Below are positions 22,267 through 31,541 of a stretch of 64,000 bases of DNA, piece after piece (within the stretch, counting starts at the first letter, position 1; every line of letters starts with the position of its first letter). The translations under genes and the position numbers were made by a program. The stretch spans positions 372,001 to 436,000 of the forward strand of contig OZ251254.1 of NCBI GenBank assembly GCA_965240325.2. The letters run 5' to 3'. Below the pieces are notes generated by a model that was given only the letters and a program-made list of their open reading frames with translations, made no database searches and had not been told where the DNA came from. Origin of the DNA: Rebecca billardiae RCC1528 (taxonomy: Eukaryota; Haptophyta).

Positions 22267-23118
22267 ATGCGGCACGTTCAGGCGACGCTCGTCGCCGCGT
22301 GCGTCGCGGCGTGGTGCACAACCGCGGGCGCAGCCGCGCATCGGCCCGTCCTCCAGCGCACGGCGCGTGCCACCACCGGCGCCTCGGCCATCGCGCGGCC
22401 TCTGCGCGCGCGCGCGGCGCGGCGGTCCGCTCGCGCATCGGGCGTGCGCATGCTCGAGATCGACGCGGAGACGCTGCGCTCGATCGGCCCGATGGGCATG
22501 GCGGCGGTGGTCTGCGGGGCGGACATGATCCCGGGCGCGCCCACGCAACCCATCGCCATCGCCGCGGGCGCGCTCTTCGGCCTCCCCAACGGGTTGCTCG
22601 CCGTGTGTGTGGGTCAGGCGTTCGCAGCCGCCGGCGCGCTCACTCTCTCGCGCACGCCGGCGGTGCGCGAGCTGATCCTGAGCAAGGAGCAGGAGCTAGA
22701 GTCGGAGTCGCCGAACAAGCTGCGCCTCTCGCTCAACGCCGTCGCCAAGCGCATCGACTCGCAGGGCTTCTGGGGCGTCATCGCGACGGTCGTCGGCGTT
22801 CGCCAGTCACCGATTATTCCGTTCTCGCTCGGCAATTACTACCTGGGGCTGTTCACGCGCGCGCCCCCCGCGGCGGTGCTCGCGGGCACGCTGGTGGGCT
22901 GCTTCCCGCTCAACGCGCTCTGGGTCTACGTCGGCGCGAGCACGCAGGGTGCCCTCGAGAAGGTCCTCGCCGGCGAGTCCGTGGACCCGGGTGAGCTGCT
23001 GCAGTCGCCCGCTGGCTCGGCGCTCGAGGTGCTGGGCGGGCTGGCGACGCTCGCGATCGTGGTGGCGGTGGGGCGCGCGATGGCGAGCGAGAGCGGCGTG
23101 GAGGAGGACGCGGCATGA
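22267..23118 (+). CDS. VTT-domain (TVP38/TMEM64, DedA-like) membrane protein, probably plastid-targeted
   Basis: Predicted 283 residues, one exon. The VTT fold is read from PGAPTQPIAIAAGALFGLP (89-107), the following helix, RQSPIIPFSLGNYYLGLF (179-196) and GTLVGCFPLNALWVYVG (207-223), with a last helix near 255-270. VTT proteins are polytopic membrane proteins; several are lipid scramblases or have transport-like roles, and their activity cannot be read from sequence. The N-terminus looks bipartite: a hydrophobic signal peptide (about 7-22) ending near TAGA-AAHRP, then an Arg/Ala/Thr-rich, acid-free stretch to about residue 60. This arrangement fits import into a secondary plastid, as is the case for cyanobacterial-type homologues in plants. 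Complete, with its stop at 23118; the fold-back element begins about 500 bp downstream. Confidence 0.8.
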   Translation: MRHVQATLVAACVAAWCTTAGAAAHRPVLQRTARATTGASAIARPLRARAARRSARASGVRMLEIDAETLRSIGPMGMAAVVCGADMIPGAPTQPIAIAAGALFGLPNGLLAVCVGQAFAAAGALTLSRTPAVRELILSKEQELESESPNKLRLSLNAVAKRIDSQGFWGVIATVVGVRQSPIIPFSLGNYYLGLFTRAPPAAVLAGTLVGCFPLNALWVYVGASTQGALEKVLAGESVDPGELLQSPAGSALEVLGGLATLAIVVAVGRAMASESGVEEDAA

Positions 23119-23620
23119 CACCGGTGGTGCTGCGTGCGGGTCGGCTCACCTCCGGCTTGATGACTAGTAGCCGCTGACGGGCGCTGTTCGGTAGTGAGTC
23201 GGTTAACTCACTCGGTTCGGCAGCTGCCACTCAGAGTGATGATGACAGTATCGATATCGATCGGGTGCTGCTGATCGTTATTCGTCATCATCGTCGATCC
23301 GCCACTCTACACCACTCTACTCTCTAGTCTCTAGCCGTATCATAGTATTAGTATCAAGCGCAGTCAAACTCATTGACTGATTGAGTCATTCATCGTCTAT
23401 CGGATTTAACGACACAGGTAGGACGACGCGGGTCTCCTGATGATTCGTCGGCGGCAGTGCCCGGTCGCCGACACGAAGTCAGCGTTGGTGCGGCTGATCG
23501 AGACGGCAACTCGCCCGTCCAGAAATAAGTGGTCGTCGTGAAAAAGCCAGGGCCCGCCCAAAAACCCCGCCGCGATTTATTTCGCCGGCTTTCCGACCCG
23601 GCGTGCGCGGCCTCCGGCTG
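23119..23620. other. Intergenic with dispersed repeat
   Basis: AT-richer DNA downstream of the VTT gene, with CTCTAGTCTCTAG-type simple sequence near 23320 and a 60-bp dispersed repeat (23404-23463, listed separately). No gene recognised. Confidence 0.5.
23404..23463 (+). repeat. Dispersed repeat, copy A (inverted partner at 35354-35410)
   Basis: The 60 bp starting ATTTAACGACACAGGTAGGA recur in reverse complement at 35354-35410 with one substitution and one 3-bp indel. The copies lie 12 kb apart in unrelated flanks, so this is a dispersed repeat or a remnant of a mobile-element end. Confidence 0.85.
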
Positions 23621-23625
23621 TGTCG

Positions 23626-24679
23626 GAGGCCGCTCGAGCGACTTCGTGTCTGGCGAGGCAGATCGCGCCAGTGCGTGGCGAGGCAGACGCTCGCCTGCCT
23701 CGCCGCTTGGCGAGGCAGCTAAGCTAGTAAAGCCGCGGCCGAACTTTACGAAAGCCAAATGTCTGCCGGTGCGCCGCCCGTCTTTTGCGCACGGTGACAA
23801 GGGCGCGCGAGGGCGCTTCCTCACGATCCCGAAGAGCGCTGCGCGCGGCGTCGCGTTGGCGGCGGCAGCGGCGCTGGGGTGTATCTTGCCCATTCTGCGT
23901 GGCGGCGCGCTCTCATGACGCCTCGGCCGCCGCCACGCCATGCGCGACCGGGCGTGTCGCCTTCTTGACGGGCAGTGCACACGCCCTTGCAAGCGCACAG
24001 CCGTGAAGAGCCGAGAGCGTCCGTCGCGAGCACGCCGCCCACGCGGGATGCGTTATGCTGTCACCGAAGCCACCTTGCGCATGCGCTTCGCCGAGTTCGC
24101 CATGCGTTCAGAGCAGTCAAGATCGCTGAACGAGAGGATGTCATCGGCTGAAATGCAGGTTAGCAGTGCTCATCGTAGCTGCTACCCATGGTCATCCTGG
24201 CTCGCACATGCCAGAGCGCGAGCACCCAGTGTCATACGAATAGCCCTGGCAACGCATCCCGCGTGGGCGGCGTGCTCGCGACGGACGCTCTCGGCTCTTC
24301 ACGGCTGTGCGCTTGCAAGGGCGTGTGCACTGCCCGTCAAGAAGGCGACACGCCCGGTCGCGCATGGCGTGGCGGCGGCCGAGGCGTCATGAGAGCGCGC
24401 CGCCACGCAGAATGGGCAAGATACACCCCAGCGCCGCTGCCGCCGCCAACGCGACGCCGCGCGCAGCGCTCTTCGGGATCGTGAGGAAGCGCCCTCGCGC
24501 GCCCTTGTCACCGTGCGCAAAAGACGGGCGGCGCACCGGCAGACATTTGGCTTTCGTAAAGTTTGGCCGCGGCGTTACTAGCTTAGCTGCCTCGCCAAGC
24601 GGCGAGGCAGGCGAGCGTCTGCCTCGCCACGCACTGGCGCGATCTGCCTCGCCAGACACGAAGTCGCTCGAGTGGCCTC
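23626..24679. mobile_element. Fold-back (long inverted-repeat) element 1
   Basis: Left arm 23626-24054 and right arm 24251-24679 are inverted copies of 429 bp each, differing at only a few positions; the spacer is 196 bp. The whole is flanked by a 5-bp direct repeat TGTCG (23621-23625 and 24680-24684), the signature of insertion by staggered cut. Ends read GAGGCCRCTCGAGCGACTTC. The right end lies 133 bp above the ATG of the HAD-like gene. Each arm carries an open frame on both strands, but no transposase is recognisable, so it is probably non-autonomous or of unknown type. Element 2 (30481-31536) has the same architecture and related ends. Confidence 0.9.
23940..24180 (+). other. Conserved coding-like segment in fold-back element 1
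   Basis: Reading from the left arm into the spacer, this frame encodes PCKRTAVKSRERPSRARRP then GMRYAVTEATLRMRFAEF. The equivalent frame in element 2 (30832-31040) reads PCQRTAAESPDSPSRARRP then GVRCTHTNASMRLRFGEP. Across P-S-R-A-R-R-P six of seven codons differ, all at third positions without changing the residue. That pattern suggests past or present selection on a protein. No family recognised; the full gene boundary is not visible. Confidence 0.55.
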
Positions 24680-24817
24680 TGTCGTCAAGGCTTGGGCGTG
24701 CCCCCGCGTGCGCGGGGCCACTGTGTCCCGCCTGAGCCCAAGCCTGAGCCGATTTTTTTAATCAACCACGGCGCGCGAACGGGTATTCTGGAGACTGCGA
24801 TCTTCGCCGCCGCCAGC

Positions 24818-27800
24818 ATGGGGCGTCCCTCGGCACGGCGCGCGGTGGCAGCATCCGCCACGCTGCTGCTCGCGAGCGTGGGCGTCTCGCGGGCGTTCGA
24901 CACGCGCGGCGCGAGGAGACGATCCCTCCTGCCCCATGCCGCAGCGAGCGCGCGCGCCTTCACCGAGTCGCTCCTCGGCTCGGCCGAGCCGAGCGGCGGC
25001 GTTGACGCGTTCAATAGCCTCCACGACGACGACGTGGGCGGAGGAGGGGAGGAGGGCGGGAGCGGCGGCGGCGGCGGCGTGTTCGGCCACGAGGCGCAGC
25101 GCGCGATGGAGCGCGCCGCGCGCGACGAGTTCAACGAGCTCGACGACGACGACAACAACCAAGGCGGTGGCGTCGGTGGCGTCCTCGGCGCCGAGGCGCG
25201 GCGCGCGGCGCAAAAAGCGCGCGCCGCGGACGAGGCGGAGGCGGAGCCGGACTTGGAGGAGCGTGCGCTGCGGCCGTCGTACCGGCTCGACGCGTACGAG
25301 CTGAGCGCGCACGAGCTGAACAAGATGTTCGTCCCGGACTCCCTCGACCGGCACAAGTTCACCGTCTCCCCGGACGCAGCCTTCGGCGCCATCTTCAAGT
25401 GGAGCATGCTGGTCGGTGTGTGCCGCGCGCTGCGGGGGTGTGCGGGTGTGTGCGCGGGGGCGGAAGGGCGGGGTGTCGCTCGAGGAGAGTTGAGGTACGG
25501 TTAGGGGTGTAGGGTTAGGGTTAGGGTTCGGCCCAGTGCTAGCCGGCGCGGGGCGGTGCCTCGCGCGCGGGCTGAGGGGGCGTGTGAGCGCCCGCGGCGC
25601 GCCGTGCGCACTGTGCGCGCCGAGGGCGACGGGGGGCGGGGAGGGGCGGCGCGGCGGGGATGGCGGGCGCGCAGCGTGTGTGCCCTGCCCGCGAGCAGCC
25701 GCGCCGCCGCGCGGACGCACGCGCCGCCGCGCCGCCGCGCCGCCACGCGCGCACACCGCAAACCGGCCGCGCATCGGCGCCACGCGCCGCCGCGCCTGCT
25801 CCGACCGCGCACCCAACCCTAACCCTAACCCTAACCCTAACCCTAACCCGCTTCGCAGACTGGGAGAGCTACGTCCGCCTCGCCGTGGAGACGTGGGAGG
25901 AGGTGGTGGGCCCGGCGGACGCGGAGCGCCTCGCGAGCGCGCTGGAGTCCATGCCGCTGTGTCTCGCGCTGCCACACACAGTGCGGCGCGTGACACATGC
26001 AGATGAGCCGCCCGCGGAGCAATTTAAAATCGCCGCGAATTACTTTGAGAAATACGAAGAGCGCTTCGCCGCGTTCCCGCATACGCTGGCGCCGGGTGCG
26101 CGCGGCCGCGCCTGCGCGCGCGCGCACCGAGCCTCCCCGCGCCGCGCCGCCTGCCGCCGCCGCCGCCGCCGCCGCGCCGTCACGCGCCGCGCGTGCCGCG
26201 CCCCGCCGCGCGCGCGCGTGCGCGCGCGCGCGGCCCCACACGCCGGTGCGCGCGCTTACCCTAACCACCCTAACCCTAACCACCCTAACCCTACCCCCCT
26301 ACCCCGACCCTCAGGCGCCCATGCCGTGCTCGAGACGCTCGGCATGTACTCGGTCGCGCTCGCCGTGTGCTGCGACGTGCAGCCCGGGCCGGCGCGCGCG
26401 GCGCTGCGCACACTCGGCCTGGACGGGCAGCTCAATGCCATTGTGGTCGGCGCAGAGCACTCCTCTGCCGGGCAGGTGCGCGCGCGTGTGCGCGTGTGTG
26501 TGTGTGTGTGCGTGTGTGTGCGTGTGTGCGCGCGCGTGTGTGCGTGCGTGTGCCTGTGTGTGTGCGTGTGTGTGCGTGTGTGTGCGAGCGTGCGCCGGCT
26601 GCGCCCCGCGCGCGGGGCGGGCGCGGGGGTTTGGCAGCCGAGGCGCGGGTGCGGCACGCTGGGCTGCCCCCCGGGGCTGAACGATCGCTGCCGCCGGTCT
26701 GGGCTGGCCGGGGGTGGCTGGCGGGTGCCGCCGCTGTCGGCTGCCGGCTGCCGGCTGTGCGGGTCTGTCCGACGGAGCGAGCGCGCGCGTGCGCGTGTGC
26801 GTGTGCGTCGGGGGCGGGCGGCGCGCGTGGCTCGGCAGCCGCGCGGGCGCGCGCGCGCCGAGTCGGCCGCCCGCGCACGCACGCGCTCACGCGGCCCCGC
26901 CCCCTGCCCCCGCCCGCCACGGCTGTGCTGTGCCGTACTGTGTGTGCGTGCCCCCGCCCGCCACGGCTGTGCTGTGCTGCACTGTGCTGTGCTGTGCTGC
27001 ACTGTGCTGTGCTGTGCTGCACTGTGCTGTGCTGTGTGCGCGCGCCCCCGCACGCAGATGTACCTGCAAGCGGCGCTGTCGCTCGAGCGGCCGCCCTCGC
27101 GCTGTGTCGTGTTTGACGACACGCTGCACGGCGTGCGCGAGGCGCACGAGGTGCTAATGAAGGTGAGAGTGAGGGTGAGGGCGAGGGTGAGGGGGGGTGA
27201 GGGTTGAGGGGGGTGGTTTAGGGTAGGGTGAGGGTGAGGGGTAGGGTGCGGGGAGGCGTGGGCCACGCGGGCGGCGGCGTGCGCCACGCGGCGCTGGGCC
27301 GCGTGGCGCGCGCCCCGCCACGCGGCCCGAGCGCGCGGGGCCCGCGCGCGGCACGGCGGCCGCAGCGACTGCTGCCCCTGCGCGCGGCTCTGGACAGAGG
27401 GCCGGCCGACGCGCCGACCCTCCGCGCCCGGACCGGGAAGGGCGCGCACGGCCCCGCCGTGCCCAGCGTGCGCGACGGCGCCCCGCGCCCCCCTCGCCCC
27501 GCTGGCTGCTCCCACCGGCACCTGACGGCCGCCGTGTGCGTCGCGCGCGCCCGCCCCGCCGCGCGCCCGCGCGCGCGCGCCGGCCGCGCGCGCGCGCAGG
27601 CCGTCGCGTGCGCCTCGCGCCAGCCGCAGTACGAGCTCAAGCCTGCAGATCTGATCGTGGGCCGGCTGGAAGACGTGTCGATGGTGGCGCTGCGCGCGCT
27701 CTTCATGAGCGACGACGCCTTCGACGACGACCCGGACTCGGGGATGCAGAAGGAGAGCGCGACGCAGCCGGTCCGGGACTTCTGGGGCAACGAGCTCGGC

Positions 27801-27911
27801 TCGACGCGGCGCATGGTGATGGACCCGGACACAATGGACGGCGGCTCGTCGGGCGGGGACGACTCGTGGCTGTACGGCGGGAGTGGCGGCGCGGCTGACG
27901 CCGCGGAATGA
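24818..27911 (+). CDS. Plastid-targeted HAD-superfamily-like protein lacking the catalytic aspartates, 5 exons
   Basis: Exons 24818-25415, 25859-26095, 26315-26475, 27058-27162 and 27600-27911 join in phase to 470 residues. The presequence is a classic bipartite red-plastid signal: hydrophobic signal peptide ending VSRA, Phe at the next position, then an Arg-rich transit stretch. An acidic/Gly-rich linker follows. The HAD-like core begins FGAIFKWSMLVDWESY (about 189-204), where active enzymes have DxD; here Lys and Ser replace both Asp. Motif IV-like CVVFDDTLHGVREAHEVLMK and the following YELKPADLIVGRLEDVS match plant plastid CbbY/PyrP-type HAD proteins (for example the Arabidopsis At4g11570/At3g10970 type, from memory). 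The motif III Lys is not evident. It may therefore be a pseudo-phosphatase. Introns carry telomere-type and GT-rich repeats. Confidence 0.82.
25499..25531 (+). repeat. TTAGGG-type repeats, HAD gene intron 1 (5' part)
   Basis: Degenerate GGTTAGGG units about 85 bp into intron 1 (25416-25858); the opposite orientation occurs at the intron's 3' end. Confidence 0.85.
25814..25849 (+). repeat. CCCTAA array abutting the acceptor of HAD gene intron 1
   Basis: Six CCCTAA units end nine bases before the acceptor AG (25857-25858). Each unit contains CTAAC, a canonical branch-point sequence, and the array is pyrimidine-rich, so it could serve as branch-point and polypyrimidine tract. Confidence 0.9.
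26256..26303 (+). repeat. CCCTAA-type repeats before the acceptor of HAD gene intron 2
   Basis: Imperfect CCCTAACCA/CCCTAACC units immediately upstream of the acceptor at 26313-26314, the same placement as in intron 1. Confidence 0.88.
26485..27040 (+). repeat. GT-rich and CTGTG-rich simple repeats in HAD gene intron 3
   Basis: Intron 3 (26476-27057) starts with about 100 bp of GTGTGTGCGTGTG-type sequence and ends with tandem CTGTGCTGTGCTGCA units at about 26965-27035. Intron 4 (27163-27599) opens with GTGAGGGTGAGGG repeats. Confidence 0.85.
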
Positions 27912-28703
27912 CCCGTAGTCGCTGCGCGGGGTGTCGAGACAGCCGACCGTCGAGCGGCCTGTCACCGACAGCGAGTCACTGACACGCGGAGTGCGTGTCA
28001 CTCGCGACGAGTGTCGAAGTCACCGCCAATTTACTCGGATGAGTGATGAAGATATCGAAGTAAGTTCTGCCAATCATGATGCATCGTCGTATTTATCGTC
28101 ATCATTAAGAATATGAGTTGTACTTGGAGCGTATACGACTTCCCGCCGGTTCTTGAGACGGCAAGCACATATGTTGGATACATAAATAGATACATGGAAA
28201 TGTGTTCATGCTGTTGTCGTCAGCCGTTTGTTGGTATCTAACTTATTTCTACCAGAAGTCGATCAGATTGAGCTCAGAATCATGAGATATAGATCTGATC
28301 GGCGAGTGGCCGAAGCGACGGATAGTTGGCGCAACCCGAGCCGGTGGACTGCATGTAGTTGTCGGTACTTCTCTCGGCATTCATTTCTCCCTAAGTTGGC
28401 ATTGTCGCCGTCAGTCGCGAAGCTCGAGCGAGTTCGTCGCACCGAGCACAGATTCGCGCACCTACCCCATCCGACACGCTGATTGGCCACCGGGTCGCCG
28501 ATCCTGGAGACGGAGCCGCCCCAAAATCTCCAGGTCCAGTCTGAACCTCGCCCCGCGCGAAGTGGTTCATCGAACAGAATCTTTCTGCGCACTGGCCAGT
28601 GGCCACAAGAGGCAGCAGGGGAGGCAGGTGCGCAAGGCAAAGGCCCGGGCCCAACTGGCGGTGCGGCCCCGCAGCGTCCCTCCAGCCGCAGCGCCACGAG
28701 GGG
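27912..28703. other. Intergenic, no gene seen
   Basis: AT-richer than flanking genes, with ATACATAAATAGATACATGG-type sequence near 28175 and no conserved frame. The end of the region is probably promoter and 5' UTR of the next gene. Confidence 0.5.
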
Positions 28704-30302
28704 ATGATCCTCAGAGAACACCCGGTGCCCACCCGGCCGAAGCGCGCACGGGGGATGGACGAGGGCCGCTCGCTGCTGCACGCGCACGCCTCGCCGCGCC
28801 CGCCCCACGAGCGGCGCGGTGTCGGTCTTGAGCTCGGGCTCCGGAGCGCGCCGGCCGGCGACGGCAGCTACTCAAGCCCGCGCGGCCTGACGATCGCCGC
28901 CGCCCTCGGCCTCGAGCCCGAGCCTCCGCTCTGCTCGCTGATGCCGCCGACGGTGCCCAGCCTCCCATCCAACGCCGGCTATCGCGCGCGCGGCGCGGCG
29001 CCGACGCGTGGCGGCCACTGCGGCGTCGAGCAGGCGCACGCCACGTCCGTCGCGTTCGCCGCCTGCGCGTCGCCGGCACACTGGGGTTCGGACTGGCCCG
29101 TGCCGGCCCGCGTGCCCTCTCCGCTCGCGTCCATCCACGCCTCGCCGCACGCTCTGCACGCATGGCCGCACGCGCCAGGGCCCGACAACGCCGGCGCCGC
29201 TGCCGAGCTGACACACGGCCTCGGCGGCGGCCGCGGTGGCACAGCCGTGCCGGCGGTGCTAGACCCGCACGCGCTGAGCGCGTTCTGGAGTGCGACGAGC
29301 TCGGCCGCGCTGCGCTTCGCGCCGCCGAGTGCCGAACCGTGCGCGCCCGCTGCCACCGCCGCGGGCGCACAGGCGACGGTGCGACCGCGGCCAGCGGCCT
29401 CGCTCTCCGGACCTTCAGCCGGTGGGCCCAAGCGGCCTCGGCTGGCCGTGGCGCAGGCAGACGCGCCTGCCCACGCGCCGCTACGCCCGCTGCAGCCATG
29501 CGCTCTGCAGCCCTGGCTCTGCGCCACGCCGACGGGCGCCGAGCCTGCAGGCTCGGTGCAGGCGGCGGCAGCGGCAGGCTTGCTTGCGGCCACGGCCGTG
29601 CTGCGCGCGCGGGGCAGTATGCCTACGGTGCCCACGGCACCCATCGCCCCTGGCGACGACGCGATGCGTGCCGCGTACTCGCAGGCGTGTCCGCCGCCGC
29701 CCGGCCTGCCCGCTGGCGTGTTCGCCGTGGGTGTCGGGGCTACGCCCGGCGCGGCAGCCTCGCGGCGGCCGCCCGCTCACCGCCGCGCCGCGTCGAGCGA
29801 GCCCAAGCGCGCTGCGTCGTCGGCGCAGCGCTCACGGCCTCCTGCGGCAACGTCGAGCACCGTGCCACGCGCGCCGCCGCCCGCGAGTGCCGTGCGCACG
29901 CCTCCGTACGTCGTCGGACCGCCCCACACGCCGCACACCATCCTGCCCCCCGCTCCGGCGGTGGCGCGCATGCGCTCCTTCTCACCCGGCCGAGCGCTCC
30001 CCGGCCTCGCGCCGCCGCACGAGCTGCCCGCGGGCGAACTCGGGGTTATGCCGTGGGCCGTGCCGGGCATGGCGGAGGCGTGCCCTCCGATGACGAGCAC
30101 GGCCCTACTCGCCCGGTTCATGCAGCTCGCGCACGCCCGCGGAGCACCTCTCGAACCGACGGGCGCAGTCCGAGTGGGCAGCTCGGCCGCGCTGATGCGT
30201 ACGCCGTTTAATGCGGCCGCGCCTGCGTTGGGGTTCGCGTCGCCGCCGCTTGGCCCGCAGGCCTCCGACGAGGTCGAGGTGCCAGATGGCAGCTATTGCT
30301 AA
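28704..30302 (+). CDS. Hypothetical Pro/Ala-rich protein
   Basis: Predicted 532 residues from ATG 28704 (the frame stays open upstream to about 28599 without an ATG; 28755 is another candidate start). I recognise no domain. The sequence is Ala/Pro/Ser-rich with few acidic residues and scattered basic patches (TRPKRARG near the start, RRPPAHRRAASSEPKRAASS in the middle), consistent with a disordered, possibly nuclear protein. Codon usage and GC match the real genes nearby and the frame has no stop over 1.6 kb, whereas the opposite strand gives only Arg/Ala-rich shadow frames. It ends 173 bp before the target duplication of fold-back element 2. Its composition resembles the C-terminal part of the homeodomain protein at 33418, but I see no homology. 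Confidence 0.5.
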   Translation: MILREHPVPTRPKRARGMDEGRSLLHAHASPRPPHERRGVGLELGLRSAPAGDGSYSSPRGLTIAAALGLEPEPPLCSLMPPTVPSLPSNAGYRARGAAPTRGGHCGVEQAHATSVAFAACASPAHWGSDWPVPARVPSPLASIHASPHALHAWPHAPGPDNAGAAAELTHGLGGGRGGTAVPAVLDPHALSAFWSATSSAALRFAPPSAEPCAPAATAAGAQATVRPRPAASLSGPSAGGPKRPRLAVAQADAPAHAPLRPLQPCALQPWLCATPTGAEPAGSVQAAAAAGLLAATAVLRARGSMPTVPTAPIAPGDDAMRAAYSQACPPPPGLPAGVFAVGVGATPGAAASRRPPAHRRAASSEPKRAASSAQRSRPPAATSSTVPRAPPPASAVRTPPYVVGPPHTPHTILPPAPAVARMRSFSPGRALPGLAPPHELPAGELGVMPWAVPGMAEACPPMTSTALLARFMQLAHARGAPLEPTGAVRVGSSAALMRTPFNAAAPALGFASPPLGPQASDEVEVPDGSYC

Positions 30303-30480
30303 GCTTCTGGAGTTGTCATGGATGCAGTCTGGACGTGTAAGCGAAGGACGACGCGGGCCTCGTCTGAAGGAGCCTAAGCGGTGTGACAACACCGTCATCA
30401 CTCCGTTGCACCGGGCGCGGAGAGTTATTTCAGTTTATTTACTTATATTCATTTTTTCCGCGGGCGGCCTGCCACTGGCG

Positions 30481-31536
30481 GAGTGCACTCGAGCGAAATC
30501 GTGCCTGGCTAGGTGTCCCTCGGCACTGGGCGGCTAGGTGTGCGCCTGCACACCTAGCCAGGGCTGGCTAGGTGTCCGCCCATACCCTCGCGTCGTCAGA
30601 ACTTTCGGAAACGAAAGTCGCGCCAAGGCGGCCCCGGTCTTCTCTCACGGCGGCGCAAGGGGCGCGGGGGCGCTGGCTCGCGATCCGAAGGGCAGTCGCT
30701 CGCGACCTCGCTTGGGCGGCGGCAGCGGCGCTGCGGCATACTGTTTGCCACCCGCGCGGCTGTGTGCGATCGCGCGGTCCCGTTCGTCGCCACGCCGCGC
30801 GCGACCGTTCACGGCACAGTCTTTCCGCACTGTGAGCACCCCTTGCCAGCGCACGGCGGCGGAGAGCCCAGACAGCCCGTCACGCGCGCGACGTCCTTGT
30901 GGGGTGCGATGTACTCACACTAATGCTAGCATGCGCCTGCGTTTTGGTGAGCCTATTCAGCATCCAGACCACTCTCTACTGCTGCAAGATGAGTCATCGT
31001 CTGCCAATCGGTCAACGAGTCATGGACAGCGCAGCAGTCGTCCATGATCCTCATGCCCACCCCGTGGGCAAGCGCGTGCCTCCGGGAACCCAAAGAACCT
31101 GGGTACATCGCACCCCACAAGGACGTCGCGCGCGTGACGGGCTGCCTGGGCTCTCCGCCGCCGTGCGCTGGCAAGGGGTGCTCACAGTGCGGAAAGACTG
31201 TGCCGTGAACGGTCGCGCGCGGCGTGGCGACGAACGGGACCGCGCGATCGCACACAGCCGCGCGGGTGGCAAACAGTATGCCGCAGCGCCGCTGCCGCCG
31301 CCCAAGCGAGGTCGCGAGCGACTGCCCTTCGGATCGCGAGCCAGCGCCCCCGCGCCCCTTGCGCCGCCGTGAGAGAAGACCGGGGCCGCCTTGGCGCGAC
31401 TTTCGTTTCCGAAAGTTCTGACGACGCGAGGGTATGGGCGGACACCTAGCCAGCCCTGGCTAGGTGTGCGGGCGCACACCTAGCCGCCCAGTGCCGAGGG
31501 ACACCTAGCCAGGCACGATTTCGCTCGAGTGCACTC
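30481..31536. mobile_element. Fold-back (long inverted-repeat) element 2
   Basis: Left arm 30481-30914 and right arm 31103-31536 are inverted copies of 434 bp that differ at only a few positions; spacer 188 bp. A 5-bp direct repeat TGGCG flanks it (30476-30480, 31537-31541). Ends read GAGTGCACTCGAGCGAAATC; the first ten bases are themselves palindromic. Length (1,056 bp), arm and spacer sizes, end sequence and an internal coding-like frame match element 1 (1,054 bp), though most of the sequence has diverged. No transposase recognised. Confidence 0.9.
30832..31040 (+). other. Conserved coding-like segment in fold-back element 2
   Basis: Frame homologous to the one in element 1 (see 23940-24180). 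TNASMRLRFGE aligns with TEATLRMRFAE, with synonymous changes at the conserved Thr, Ala, Arg and Phe codons. The frame continues upstream in the arm to about 30538 and downstream through SSSANRSTSHGQRSS. Function unknown. Confidence 0.55.
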
Positions 31537-31541
31537 TGGCG

